This document shows, piece after piece, positions 17,153 through 26,516 of a stretch of DNA of 64,000 nucleotides. A program made the translations under genes and the position numbers. Each line of letters begins with the position of its first letter. Position 1 is the stretch's first letter. Origin of the DNA: Psychromonas sp030397575 (GTDB lineage: Bacteria > Pseudomonadota > Gammaproteobacteria > Enterobacterales > Psychromonadaceae). The notes beneath the pieces were generated by a model, which was not told the origin of the DNA, did no database searches, and was given only the letters and a program-made list of their open reading frames with translations. Location of the stretch: the NCBI RefSeq assembly GCF_046250175.1, contig NZ_CP176468.1. One strand, written 5' to 3'.

Positions 17153-17938
17153 ATGAGTTTAAAAAAACAACTTTTTGTTGTCGGTATGGGACCGGGAAAT
17201 GCAGATTTAGTAGCACCAAAAGCATTAAAAGCGGTTGAGCAAAGTACTGATTTAGTCGCATATGGACTGTATTTAGACTTGTTAGGTGAGCCTTGTAACA
17301 ACAAGGTTCATCATGATTTACCGTTAGGGGAAGAGATTGGTCGTGCTCGTTTAGCATTAGATCTCGCGGCAAGCGGCAAAACCACGTCGCTTATTTCAAG
17401 TGGTGATATTGGTATTTATGCGATGGCCACCTTGGTGTTTGAATTGTTAGATAGACAACTTCAAGGGCTTGAAGATCACTCTGAATGGCTAGACGTTGAA
17501 ATTGACGTAGTACCAGGGATATCTGCTATGCAAGCTGGCGCAAGCCGAATTGGTGCTATGTTAGGCCATGACTTCTGTACGGTAAGTTTGTCAGATCTAT
17601 TAACGCCTTGGGAAACTATTGATAAGCGTATTCATAGTGCTGGTGAAGGAGATTTTGTTATCTCTTTCTATAACCCTGTGTCGAAAAAGCGTGATTGGCA
17701 GCTTAACCATGCACGTGACGTATTATTAAAATATCGTCCAGCTTCAACACCTGTTTTATTAGGCCGTCAATTAACCCGTGAAGATGAAACCATTCGTATT
17801 ATTCGTTTAGATGAATTAGATGCTAAAGACGTTGATATGTTTACTCTAGTCAGTGTGGGTAATAGTGAGTCAAAGCATATTGTTAATGGAAGCCAACACT
17901 GGGTTTATACACCGCGTGGTTATAAAAAGAAATTATAA
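17153..17938 (+). CDS. cbiH: Cobalt-precorrin-3 C17-methyltransferase
   Basis: A 261-residue tetrapyrrole methylase. The N-terminal motif is VVGMGPGNADLVAPKALKAV, followed by SLISSGDIGIYAMATLVFEL (about 80-99), VVPGISAMQAGASRIGAMLG (about 120-139) and the SFYNPVSKKR segment typical of CbiH/CobJ. It methylates C17 and promotes ring contraction. It begins 23 bases after cbiG with a weak AGGAA ribosome-binding site. It is the last gene before a 155-base gap. Confidence 0.94.
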   Translation: MSLKKQLFVVGMGPGNADLVAPKALKAVEQSTDLVAYGLYLDLLGEPCNNKVHHDLPLGEEIGRARLALDLAASGKTTSLISSGDIGIYAMATLVFELLDRQLQGLEDHSEWLDVEIDVVPGISAMQAGASRIGAMLGHDFCTVSLSDLLTPWETIDKRIHSAGEGDFVISFYNPVSKKRDWQLNHARDVLLKYRPASTPVLLGRQLTREDETIRIIRLDELDAKDVDMFTLVSVGNSESKHIVNGSQHWVYTPRGYKKKL

Positions 17939-17958
17939 CGTCGTACGTTAATTTATCT

Positions 17959-18001
17959 GTGAAAGCACTTACTTGGTAAACCAACCTTTGTGCTTTTACC
18001 T
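17959..18001 (+). terminator. Hairpin after cbiH, possible partial terminator
   Basis: GTGAAAGCAC (17959-17968) pairs with GTGCTTTTAC (17990-17999) with one mismatch, and TTGGT / ACCAA (17973-17977 with 17980-17984) forms a second stem inside it. No T-run follows, so a full terminator is doubtful. It lies in the 155-base gap between cbiH and cbiF and could stabilise the upstream message or split the operon. Confidence 0.35.
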
Positions 18002-18093
18002 TGAGCTAATAGGAATTGCTTAGCTATAAATCACTTTTCCTATTTGGATTAAAGTAAAAGATTAATAACTAATTATTAAAAAATGGAATAACT

Positions 18094-18897
18094 ATGAAAG
18101 TTTACTTTATTGGAGCAGGGCCGGGTGATCCTGAGTTGATGACCATCAAAGGGGCACGCTTATTAAAGCAGTGTCCTGTTGTCTTGTATGCTGGATCGTT
18201 AATTCCACGTCAAACATTACAAGATGTTGAAGACAGTGCGGAATTAATTGTTGATACCGCAAAGATCAATTTGGATGAGATGGAAGCCTACTTTGTTGAA
18301 GCAGCAAAAGCAGGCAAAGATGTGGCACGTCTACAATGTGGTGATCCTGCATTATATGGCGCTATCGCAGAGCAAATTCGTCGTTTAGAAAAACACGGTA
18401 TTGACTATGAAGTGATTCCAGGTGTCAGTGCGACAGCAGCCTCAGCGGCTTATTTAGGTAAAGAGTTAACCCTGTCTGGTGTATCACAAACAGTCATAAT
18501 GACTCGTTACGAAGGGAAAACGCCTTTTCCAGAGCGCGAGCGTTTACCGCAACTGGCACAAAGCGGTGCAACTCTAGCGATCCATTTAGGCATCACTAAA
18601 ATTCGAAAAATAGTGGCGGAGCTGATCCCACATTACGGTGAAGACTGTCCTGTTGCAGTGTGTTATCGCAGCTCATGGCCAGATCAAGACAAAGTGACCG
18701 GGACCTTAGCGGATATTGCTGAAAAAGTTGAAGCTAAAGGCTTCAAATTAACCGCGCTTATTTTAGTTGGCCATGTACTGGATACCACCAACTTTGAAGA
18801 CTCTTATCTTTACCACAAAGATAAGCCGAATATTTTCCGTCGTCGTAAAGGCGAACTATCAATACAAGAACTAGAGGCTCAACATGACAACAAGTAA
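18094..18897 (+). CDS. cbiF: Cobalt-precorrin-4 C11-methyltransferase
   Basis: A 267-residue tetrapyrrole methylase with FIGAGPGDPELMTIKGARLL at the N-terminus, VARLQCGDPALYGAIAEQIR (about 77-96), VIPGVSATAASAAYLGKELT (about 108-127) and AVCYRSSWPDQ near the C-terminus. These are the markers of CbiF/CobM. It adds the C11 methyl group. It follows a 155-base gap and may have its own promoter, though I see no strong one. It overlaps cobW by 14 bases. Confidence 0.95.
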   Translation: MKVYFIGAGPGDPELMTIKGARLLKQCPVVLYAGSLIPRQTLQDVEDSAELIVDTAKINLDEMEAYFVEAAKAGKDVARLQCGDPALYGAIAEQIRRLEKHGIDYEVIPGVSATAASAAYLGKELTLSGVSQTVIMTRYEGKTPFPERERLPQLAQSGATLAIHLGITKIRKIVAELIPHYGEDCPVAVCYRSSWPDQDKVTGTLADIAEKVEAKGFKLTALILVGHVLDTTNFEDSYLYHKDKPNIFRRRKGELSIQELEAQHDNK

Positions 18898-19975
18898 CGT
18901 TTCATTAAATAAGATACCAACTACAGTCGTAACTGGCTTCTTAGGCAGTGGTAAAACAACGCTATTAGCTAACTTACTTAAAAAAGCAAAAGGTAAGCGC
19001 ATTGCCGTGATCATGAATGAATTTGGTGAATTAGATATCGATTCAGAACTGCTTAGAAGCTGCCCATTAGAATGTGAAGATGAAGCGGCTGAATTAGTTG
19101 GCGGCGAAGATGGTATTTACGAACTGGCCAATGGTTGTATCTGTTGTACCGTTGAAGAAGAATTTTTACCTGTGATGGAAAAACTGGTTGAACGTCGTGA
19201 CCAAATCGACCATATCCTGATTGAAACATCGGGTTTAGCCCTACCAAAACCATTAGTACAAGCCTTCAACTGGCCTGGTATTAAAGAGCACTGTACGGTT
19301 GATGCCGTTATCACTGTGGTTGATGGTCCTGCGATTGCAGCAGGGCGCTTTGCTGCTGATGAAAATAAAGTATTAAAGCAACGTGCCATGGATGAGAGCC
19401 TAGATCACGATCCAAGCTTACAAGAGTTATTAGACGATCAATTGAATTCTGCTGATTTAGTGGTTGTAAGCAAAAGCGATCTATTAAACGAAGCAGAGCA
19501 ATTGCGTGTTAAAGAGGTCGTGCAAAAACGTTTACCAAGCTCGGTAAAAACCGCTTACATCAATAACGGTGATGTGCCACTGGAAGTATTAATCGGTATC
19601 AATGCAGGCTCTGAGAAAAATATCGATAAAGTACATAACCACCACGACCATCATCATGCTCATGGCGCACACCACGACCACGCACATGATCACTTTGACT
19701 CAATGGTGATCAGCTTAGGTACTGTTGATGCTGACAAACTTAAAGCAAACGTTGAAAAACTATTAAACGAGTTTAATTTATTTCGTATCAAAGGTTTTGC
19801 AGCTGTTCAAAACAAACCGATGCGCCAAGTATTACAAGCCGTTGGTAAACGTTTAGATGTACATTTTGACCGTTTATGGGAAGCCGCTGAAACGCCAAAG
19901 ACAGAACTAGTATTAATCGGTAAAGGCTTAGATGAAGCTACCGTGACCGCTATTTTAAAAAGCGCAGAGGTTTAA
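18884..19975 (+). CDS. cobW: CobW-type G3E GTPase metallochaperone
   Basis: A 363-residue G3E GTPase. The P-loop is GFLGSGKTTLL, followed by NEFGELDIDSELL, the metal-binding CxCC motif in NGCICCTVEEEFL (about 84-96), ETSGLALPKP and the SKSDLL specificity motif. A His/Asp-rich stretch (about 247-268, for example HNHHDHHHAHGAHHDHAHDH) precedes the C-terminal domain. CobW is thought to load Co2+ into the cobaltochelatase using GTP. The gene lies directly before cobN, which supports that role. Confidence 0.93.
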   Translation: MTTSNVSLNKIPTTVVTGFLGSGKTTLLANLLKKAKGKRIAVIMNEFGELDIDSELLRSCPLECEDEAAELVGGEDGIYELANGCICCTVEEEFLPVMEKLVERRDQIDHILIETSGLALPKPLVQAFNWPGIKEHCTVDAVITVVDGPAIAAGRFAADENKVLKQRAMDESLDHDPSLQELLDDQLNSADLVVVSKSDLLNEAEQLRVKEVVQKRLPSSVKTAYINNGDVPLEVLIGINAGSEKNIDKVHNHHDHHHAHGAHHDHAHDHFDSMVISLGTVDADKLKANVEKLLNEFNLFRIKGFAAVQNKPMRQVLQAVGKRLDVHFDRLWEAAETPKTELVLIGKGLDEATVTAILKSAEV

Positions 19976-19981
19976 TCGTTA

Positions 19982-22900
19982 ATGCACCTATTAGCAGCAC
20001 AACCAGGCGGGTTTGTTGAGCAAGAGGGGATTGTGGATTTAGCACAATCCCCTGCACCTTTAGTGGTGTTCAGCGCCGCCGATAGTCAATTAACGGCGCT
20101 TTCTGCTGGATATCAAGCAGTGAGTGAAACACACGCTTTAGCAGAAACGCGTTTAGTGAATTGGACTAATTTATTAAAGCCAGCCGCCTTTGATCTTTAT
20201 GAAGATAAAGTACTAGGGCAAGCGCAGGTGGTGGTGGTGTCGTTATTAGGTGGCAAAGCTTATTGGCAATATGGTGTGGAAGGACTGATTCGTTGGTCGA
20301 AAGAAGCACCTAATCGCCATCTTATTTTAGTGCCTGGTGATGATAACATCGATCCCGAGTTGATTGAGTTATCGACTGTGTCTACGCAAGTTCAGCATCA
20401 AGTTTGGCGCTATTGCCGAGCTGGTGGCATTGATAATAGTGCACAGTTATTTACCTTTTTAAATAAGCAGTTTTTTGACCTTTCAGTGCATTATACTGAG
20501 GCGGAATTTCTACCTGTTGCACAGTTTTATAACCAAGAAAAAATACACTGGCAAGCTGGGCAGCAAGTAGTTGCACTGCTTTTTTATCGTAGTCATTTAC
20601 AATCAGCTAACTGCCAGATGTTTGATCAGCTTATTGAATTAATGTCAGATAGTGGATTGAATCCATTACCCATAGTGATCAGCTCATTAAAAGATCCGCA
20701 GGCAATGCAAGTTGTCAATGCCTTGCTTGTTGAGCATGATTGTCGTTTGATTTTAAACTCTACAGGCTTTGCATCAAACACTGTCAGCACGCCGGGGTTA
20801 AGTTCTCAGCCAAATAGCTTTACACGCTTGTTTGACGTAGATATTCCTATTTTACAGTTAGTCTTATCGAGTAGTACTTTAGAAGATTGGAATGATTATA
20901 AGCAAGGCCTACGTAGTCGTGATATCGCCATGCAAGTGGTGTTACCGGAAATGGATGGCAAGGTATTAACTCGCGCCATTAGCTTCAAAAGTGAAGCCTT
21001 TTATGACGAAAAAACACAAATATCACTCGTGCAATATCAATTACACCAAGAGCGTGCGTTGTTTGTGATTGAATTGGCTAAAAAATATATTCAGTTATCT
21101 CAAACCGCTAATCAAGATAAACGCATTGCCTTGATCTTAGCAAACTACCCAACAAAAGATGGTCGAATAGGCAATGGTGTAGGGTTAGATACTCCGAACT
21201 CGACAGTCAATATATTAACTAAACTAAAAACAGCAGGTTATCCGATTGGTGAGGTTCCAGAAAATGGTAACCAACTGATTGAACAGCTATTACAATCCGT
21301 TACCAACAATCCAAATACCTTACATCATTTAGCGTGTTGGCAAAGTCTCTCTCTAACTGAATACAAAAGGTATTTTGCAGCATTACCGTTAGTCAGTCAG
21401 CAAGCGATTACCGATCGCTGGGGGCAACCTGAAGATGACCTAAAATGTCGTGATGGACGTTTGATGATTGCAGGGATCCGATTAGGTGAAACCTTTATTG
21501 GTATTCAGCCAGCGCGTGGCTTTAATATCGATTTATTAGCCAATTACCACGATCCTGATTTAGTGCCACCACATAACTACCTAGCCTTCTATTTTTGGTT
21601 GCGTTTTACTTATCAAGTGAATGCCGTTATTCACGTAGGTAAACATGGCAACCTTGAGTGGTTACCCGGTAAAGGATTAGCGTTATCTAATGAGTGCTGG
21701 CCAGATGCAGTATTAGGCCCAATGCCTCACTTTTATCCGTTTATTGTCAATGATCCCGGTGAAGGGGCACAGGCTAAACGTCGAACACAGGCGGTAATAG
21801 TGGATCACCTGATGCCACCGATGGCGCGTGCGGAAACCTATGGTGATATGGCCGAATTAGAAGGGCTGGTGGATGAATACTATCAAGCGCAAGGGTTGGA
21901 TACACGCCGTGAAGTGTGGTTAAGAGAACAAATTTTAGAAAAAGTACAAAGTACCAACATCTTAGATGAATTAAATGAAGCAGCGCGTGGCGATGAAAAC
22001 CAAGTTTTAGAAGAGTTAGATACCTATTTATGTGATATCAAAGAAGCGCAAATCCGCCATGGTTTACATATTTTAGGACAATTGCCAGAGCAGCATAAAG
22101 TGGCCAATACTTTGGTTGCCTTATTACGTTTGCCACGCGGAGAAGGGCAGATCAACCAAGGTATTTTGCATTGTTTAGTGAAGGACTTTTCTCTACGGAT
22201 TGATGGCGAGTTATTTGACCCCTTAAGCGCTGGACGTGAGCCATGGTTAGGCGAACAACCAGCGCTATTAGTCAATATCAGTGAGTCATTATGGCGTAGT
22301 ACTGCAGACACGCGAGAACGTTTAGAGTTACTGGCTTTACAGTGGGTAGAGCACTATTTATTGGCGAATAACGATCTCGCTGAATTGATAGCTTTTCCTG
22401 CAAGCCATGCTTTACTGGTTTATGCCCAAAACACTATCCATAGCGCCTTACAACAAAGTGTTGAAAATGAGTTGAGCGCGATTATAGATGGGCTTGATGG
22501 TAAGTTTATTGAGGCCGGGCCAAGTGGCGCACCTACGCGTGGCCGATTAGATACTTTGCCTACCGGGCGTAATTTTTACTCCGTAGATAACCGAGCTATT
22601 CCTTCTAAAGCCGCTTGGGTATTAGGCCAGCAATCGGCCCAAGCGTTAATACATCGTCATCTACAAGAGCAAGGGGATTACCCTAAACAACTCGGTTTAT
22701 CGGTGTGGGGAACGGCGACTATGCGTACCGGTGGTGATGATATTGCACAGGCCTTTGCGTTAATGGGTGTAAAACCCATTTGGGCAGAAGGGAGTCATCG
22801 TGTAGTAGATTTTGAAATTATTCCCTTCCAATTACTGAACCGACCGCGTGTTGACGTAACACTACGAGTATCTGGTTTTTTCCGTGATGCCTTTGCAAAC

Positions 22901-23773
22901 GTAATGGCGCTCTTTGATGCCGCCGTAGTGGCCATTAGTAAACTTGATGAGCCAGGTAATGGCAATTTAATTCAGCATAATATACAACAACGCGAAGCAG
23001 AGTTAATTGCCGACGGTATGACAATTGACGAAGCAAAACGACAAGCAAGTTATCGTGTATTTGGCTCGAAACCGGGCGCTTACGGTGCAGGTTTACAAGG
23101 TTTGATTGATGAGCGCTGTTGGGAAGAAAAAAGCGATTTAGCTGAAGCGTACTTAAACTGGGGCGGTTACGCTTATGGTAACAGCGATAAAGATGGCGTA
23201 CAGGCAAAAGAGGCCTTTCTAGATAGGCTAAGCAATATCGACGTAGTGGTGCAAAACCAAGATAATCGTGAGCATGATCTGCTGGATTCCGATGATTATT
23301 ATCAATTCCAAGGTGGCATGAGCAATGCTGCTCAGGTTTACTCTGGGAAAGCGCCGACCATTTATCATAGTGACCATAGCAATCCAAGCAAACCAGTGAT
23401 CCGTACTTTGAAAGAGGAATTAAACCGAGTACTGCGTTCTCGCGTATTGAATCCGAAATGGATCGAAGCAATGCGAGAACATGGTTACAAAGGTGCTTTC
23501 GAGATGGGGGCGACAGTAGATTATTTGTTCGCCTACGATGCGACTACTGATTTGATAGCCGATTATCAATATCAGCAAGTCACCGACACCTTGTTGATGG
23601 ATCCGACTAACCAACAATTTTTAAAAGACAATAACCCACAGATAATGGAAGAAATGGCTGAACGATTAATGGAAGCTGCACAGCGTGGTTTATGGCAAGC
23701 ACCTGATGAATATCAAGAAAAGCTACAAGACTTATTGTTACAGTGTGATGAGATGCAAGAGAGTAAGTCATGA
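19982..23773 (+). CDS. cobN: CobN cobaltochelatase large subunit
   Basis: A 1263-residue protein covering the full CobN/ChlH length. Recognisable segments include ANYPTKDGRIGNGVGLDTPN (about 384-403), HVGKHGNLEWLPGKGLALS (about 551-569), the GPSGAPTRGRLDTLPTGRNF region (about 840-860), and FGSKPGAYGAGLQGL (about 1027-1041). In the aerobic pathway CobN inserts cobalt into hydrogenobyrinate diamide with CobS and CobT. Here it stands in an early-cobalt island with a ChlI/ChlD fusion instead. Six bases separate it from cobW; it overlaps bluB by 4 bases. Confidence 0.95.
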   Translation: MHLLAAQPGGFVEQEGIVDLAQSPAPLVVFSAADSQLTALSAGYQAVSETHALAETRLVNWTNLLKPAAFDLYEDKVLGQAQVVVVSLLGGKAYWQYGVEGLIRWSKEAPNRHLILVPGDDNIDPELIELSTVSTQVQHQVWRYCRAGGIDNSAQLFTFLNKQFFDLSVHYTEAEFLPVAQFYNQEKIHWQAGQQVVALLFYRSHLQSANCQMFDQLIELMSDSGLNPLPIVISSLKDPQAMQVVNALLVEHDCRLILNSTGFASNTVSTPGLSSQPNSFTRLFDVDIPILQLVLSSSTLEDWNDYKQGLRSRDIAMQVVLPEMDGKVLTRAISFKSEAFYDEKTQISLVQYQLHQERALFVIELAKKYIQLSQTANQDKRIALILANYPTKDGRIGNGVGLDTPNSTVNILTKLKTAGYPIGEVPENGNQLIEQLLQSVTNNPNTLHHLACWQSLSLTEYKRYFAALPLVSQQAITDRWGQPEDDLKCRDGRLMIAGIRLGETFIGIQPARGFNIDLLANYHDPDLVPPHNYLAFYFWLRFTYQVNAVIHVGKHGNLEWLPGKGLALSNECWPDAVLGPMPHFYPFIVNDPGEGAQAKRRTQAVIVDHLMPPMARAETYGDMAELEGLVDEYYQAQGLDTRREVWLREQILEKVQSTNILDELNEAARGDENQVLEELDTYLCDIKEAQIRHGLHILGQLPEQHKVANTLVALLRLPRGEGQINQGILHCLVKDFSLRIDGELFDPLSAGREPWLGEQPALLVNISESLWRSTADTRERLELLALQWVEHYLLANNDLAELIAFPASHALLVYAQNTIHSALQQSVENELSAIIDGLDGKFIEAGPSGAPTRGRLDTLPTGRNFYSVDNRAIPSKAAWVLGQQSAQALIHRHLQEQGDYPKQLGLSVWGTATMRTGGDDIAQAFALMGVKPIWAEGSHRVVDFEIIPFQLLNRPRVDVTLRVSGFFRDAFANVMALFDAAVVAISKLDEPGNGNLIQHNIQQREAELIADGMTIDEAKRQASYRVFGSKPGAYGAGLQGLIDERCWEEKSDLAEAYLNWGGYAYGNSDKDGVQAKEAFLDRLSNIDVVVQNQDNREHDLLDSDDYYQFQGGMSNAAQVYSGKAPTIYHSDHSNPSKPVIRTLKEELNRVLRSRVLNPKWIEAMREHGYKGAFEMGATVDYLFAYDATTDLIADYQYQQVTDTLLMDPTNQQFLKDNNPQIMEEMAERLMEAAQRGLWQAPDEYQEKLQDLLLQCDEMQESKS

Positions 23774-24423
23774 AGAGCCAGCACAGTTATCAAGAAAGTG
23801 AAAAGCAGGCTATCTATAAAGTGATTAAAGAGCGCCGCGATATGCGTCACTTTAGCCCTAAACCGTTGGAAGAAGGCTTATTGTTGCGTTTATTAACCGT
23901 CGCAAATCAAGCGCCAAGTGTAGGTTTAATGCAACCGTGGCGGTTTATACGTGTGACCAGTAAACCGCTACGAAGTGATATTCAACAGATCGTTGCCGCA
24001 GAACGAACTGCAACGGCTAATTTATTAGATGAACGTAAAAGTGAATTCCTAAAGTTAAAAGTAGAGGGAATTGCTGAATGTGCAGAATTGATTGTTGTTG
24101 CATTACCCGATGGTCGTGAAAAGCATATATTTGGCCGTCGGACTATGCCGGATATGGATTTAGCATCAGTATCCTGTGCTATTCAAAATATGTGGTTAGC
24201 AGCGCGAGCAGAAGGTATTGGGTTAGGGTGGGTGTCATTGTTTGAACCAGTTCAATTAGCTAACCTATTGAATATGCCAGAAGACAGCCGGCCCATTGCG
24301 ATTTTATGCATTGGCCATGTTGAAAAGTTTTATGAAAAGCCAATGTTAATCGAGCAAAAGTGGGGAGAGGCCGCTCCCATAGAAACATTTTTGTTTGAGA
24401 ACCGTTGGCCAGAAAAAGTGTAA
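23770..24423 (+). CDS. bluB: 5,6-dimethylbenzimidazole synthase
   Basis: A 217-residue flavin-destructase of the nitroreductase superfamily. The N-terminal part has IKERRDMRHFSPKPL and NQAPSVGLMQPWRFIRV, and the central part has the PDMDLASVSCAIQNMWLAAR segment and EGIGLGWVSLF, all typical of BluB. It makes the lower ligand of B12 from reduced FMN and requires oxygen. Its presence means that the lower ligand is made aerobically even though the ring is built by the oxygen-independent route. It overlaps cobN by 4 bases. Confidence 0.93.
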   Translation: MKSQHSYQESEKQAIYKVIKERRDMRHFSPKPLEEGLLLRLLTVANQAPSVGLMQPWRFIRVTSKPLRSDIQQIVAAERTATANLLDERKSEFLKLKVEGIAECAELIVVALPDGREKHIFGRRTMPDMDLASVSCAIQNMWLAARAEGIGLGWVSLFEPVQLANLLNMPEDSRPIAILCIGHVEKFYEKPMLIEQKWGEAAPIETFLFENRWPEKV

Positions 24424-24518
24424 TTAATGATACGTTAACGTTGCTGTTTTTATGGCTATTGGTACCATGGCAGCCAAATCAGCTCAGCATAAATATAGAT
24501 AAGAAAAAGAGATTTAAA

Positions 24519-25697
24519 ATGAATGAACAAGTAGTTAAAAAAGGCATTATGGTATGTGGTCACGGTAGTCGTGATAAAGATGCTGAAGTTGAATTTTCAT
24601 TAGTAGCAGAAGGGTTAAAAAAACGCTTCCCTGATATGCCTATTGAATATGGTTTTTTAGAGTATTCTGCACCTAATATCCATATGGGATTGAATAGCCT
24701 AATCGCACAAGGGGTTAACCATATATATGCGGTACCAGGCATGTTATTTGCAGCCACTCATGCGAAAAATGATATTCCATCGGTATTAACCACCTTTGAA
24801 GAAAAAAATGCGGGCTTACAAGTGACTTACGGTCAAGAATTAGGTTTACAACAACCTATGATCAACGCCTTTCAAGCACGTATTTATGAATCATTAGGAC
24901 TGGATGCGGACAATCCCCCTAAAGAACTTTACGATACTATGCTGGTGGTAGTAGGGCGTGGTACTTCAGATACTGAGGCTAATGCAGAAGCTGCTAAACT
25001 AACACGTATTGTAAGTGAAAATATGGGCTTTGGTTGGGCTGATACCGTTTACTCTGGTGTGACTTATCCGTCAGTGGGTGTAGGTCTTGAGAAACTATTA
25101 AAGCTTGGCTTTAAGCGTATTGTTGTTGCGCCTTACTTCTTGTTCACTGGTCGTTTAATTAAACGTATTTCTGGATATATTGATAAAGTAGCAAAAGAGA
25201 ACCCAGAAGTTGAATTCATTAACACACCGTACCTACGTGATCACGACAAAGTAATTGATGCCTTTGAAGTACGTGTTCGTAATATTATGGATAACCAACA
25301 AGTACAAGGTGAAGATTTAATGGCGACCTTTAAGCGTCGTTTAGCGGCGGGTGAAGTAGACGTTCATCACCACCATGCAGAGTATCAAGATCCTGAAGCG
25401 CATAGCCATGATCACGACCACAGTCATTCGCATGACCATAGCCACGACCATTCTCATGATCACAGCCATGCTCACGGTCATTCGCACGATCATAGTCATG
25501 CACATAGTCACAGTCATGCAGAACCTCATAGCCATGGTGTCTATAAGCACATTGCACACCCACTAGGGCCAAGAACAATGATTGGTGAGGGTATTTGTAA
25601 CTGCTTTATGAGTCAATTTCCTCAAAAATTATTGGATGAAGAAAAAGAGCGTATCGAGAATGGTGTACAAGGCGAAGCACTAGCACATCGTAAATAG
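24519..25697 (+). CDS. cbiX: Sirohydrochlorin cobaltochelatase CbiX, long form with His-rich region
   Basis: The ATG at 24519 is used because AAGAAAAAGAG precedes it; an upstream start would add an unrelated hydrophobic leader overlapping bluB. The 392-residue protein has two CbiX-type halves: VCGHGSRDKDAEVEF with the catalytic His (about 12-26) and VVGRGTSDTEANAEAAKL (about 144-161), followed by a YFLFTGRLIKRI segment. A His/Asp/Ser repeat region of about 50 residues (about 286-345) comes next. A C-terminal part with IGEGICNCFMSQFP could hold a metal or Fe-S site through its CxC. It inserts Co2+ into sirohydrochlorin at the start of the anaerobic pathway. Confidence 0.92.
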   Translation: MNEQVVKKGIMVCGHGSRDKDAEVEFSLVAEGLKKRFPDMPIEYGFLEYSAPNIHMGLNSLIAQGVNHIYAVPGMLFAATHAKNDIPSVLTTFEEKNAGLQVTYGQELGLQQPMINAFQARIYESLGLDADNPPKELYDTMLVVVGRGTSDTEANAEAAKLTRIVSENMGFGWADTVYSGVTYPSVGVGLEKLLKLGFKRIVVAPYFLFTGRLIKRISGYIDKVAKENPEVEFINTPYLRDHDKVIDAFEVRVRNIMDNQQVQGEDLMATFKRRLAAGEVDVHHHHAEYQDPEAHSHDHDHSHSHDHSHDHSHDHSHAHGHSHDHSHAHSHSHAEPHSHGVYKHIAHPLGPRTMIGEGICNCFMSQFPQKLLDEEKERIENGVQGEALAHRK

Positions 25698-25744
25698 TAT
25701 TCGCGCACTATTAAATTGGGGGCTTACGTAGAAAGCTTACCAAG

Positions 25745-25778
25745 AAACAGTTATCAATAATCTTTGATAACTGTTTAC
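25745..25778 (+). terminator. Terminator after cbiX
   Basis: A 13-bp perfect stem AAACAGTTATCAA / TTGATAACTGTTT (25745-25757 with 25764-25776) lies about 50 bases after the cbiX stop. The T-run is short, so it may be inefficient. It separates the main cobalamin run from the cobC-cbiB-cobD group. Confidence 0.6.
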
Positions 25779-25907
25779 TCTCCATTTCGCTCCTTATACT
25801 ATGCTCTTATATTCAATAGCTTAGATACGTTAAAATCAGTTAGTCTATTGAATCAAATTTGATTATGATTGTCTTAACTTTCACCTTTACTAATTTAAGA
25901 GTGTACA

Positions 25908-26516
25908 TTGAATAACCAAACTACTTTTTATCTTGCCCGTCATGGACAGACTGAATGGAATGTTGCACAGCGTATTCAAGGTCAACTAGACAGCCCACTT
26001 ACGCCACAAGGCAAACAACAAGCTGCATTATTAGCAGAGCAGTGTCGCCAATTAAATATCACTAAAATTTTGACTTCCCCCTTGGGCAGAGCAGTGCAAA
26101 CCGCGGATGTTTGTGGACAACTCTTACAAATAACGCCAGTGCCAGTGAAAGGTTTTGAAGAGCGTCATTTTGGCGATTGGCAAGGTAAATTTACCCATCA
26201 AGTGAATACGTTAAGTGATTATGATGAAATAACTTCTCAGATTACCGACTGCAAACCCAAGCATGGTGAGAGTTCAAAACAGTTAGTAACCCGTTTTGAA
26301 GCCACCTTACGAGAAGAGCTTAAAAACGCAGCAAAGGAAGTTAGTTTAATCATTATTCATGGTGATATCTTACGTTGTTTTATGGCGCAGTTTATCCCTC
26401 ATCTAACCCCCAATTCGGGCTCTAAGGATAACGTAAGCACAGGTTATGATTATAAAAATGCCGAGCTGATAGCATTAAGCTACGATCAAGATTCTGGTAC
26501 TTTTACAAGTCTATGA
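25908..26516 (+). CDS. cobC: Alpha-ribazole phosphatase-like histidine phosphatase
   Basis: A 202-residue member of the histidine phosphatase family. The RHG motif is in LARHGQTEWN, the second Arg in LTSPLGRAVQTA, and the second catalytic His in SLIIIHGDILRCF. The start is a TTG at 25908, preceded by AAGAG; no better start is in frame. In a B12 context this family member is expected to dephosphorylate alpha-ribazole phosphate or the final cobalamin phosphate. The family is broad, so the assignment leans on the adjacent cbiB. It overlaps cbiB by 4 bases. Confidence 0.82.
   Translation: MNNQTTFYLARHGQTEWNVAQRIQGQLDSPLTPQGKQQAALLAEQCRQLNITKILTSPLGRAVQTADVCGQLLQITPVPVKGFEERHFGDWQGKFTHQVNTLSDYDEITSQITDCKPKHGESSKQLVTRFEATLREELKNAAKEVSLIIIHGDILRCFMAQFIPHLTPNSGSKDNVSTGYDYKNAELIALSYDQDSGTFTSL

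Noticed and set aside
22935..23471. A 178-residue open frame on the minus strand inside cobN
   Set aside because: It lies antisense to a conserved part of CobN and has low-quality composition. It is a shadow of the real gene.
25395..25530. Short repeated DNA units suggesting a CRISPR array or satellite
   Set aside because: The repetition is codon-level (His, Asp, Ser) within an intact coding frame. There are no constant repeats with unique spacers.
25330..25578. Open frames on the minus strand and in another plus frame over the His-rich part of cbiX
   Set aside because: They arise from the repeated CAT/CAC codons of the CbiX His region, which leave all frames open. No ribosome-binding site or family resemblance supports them.
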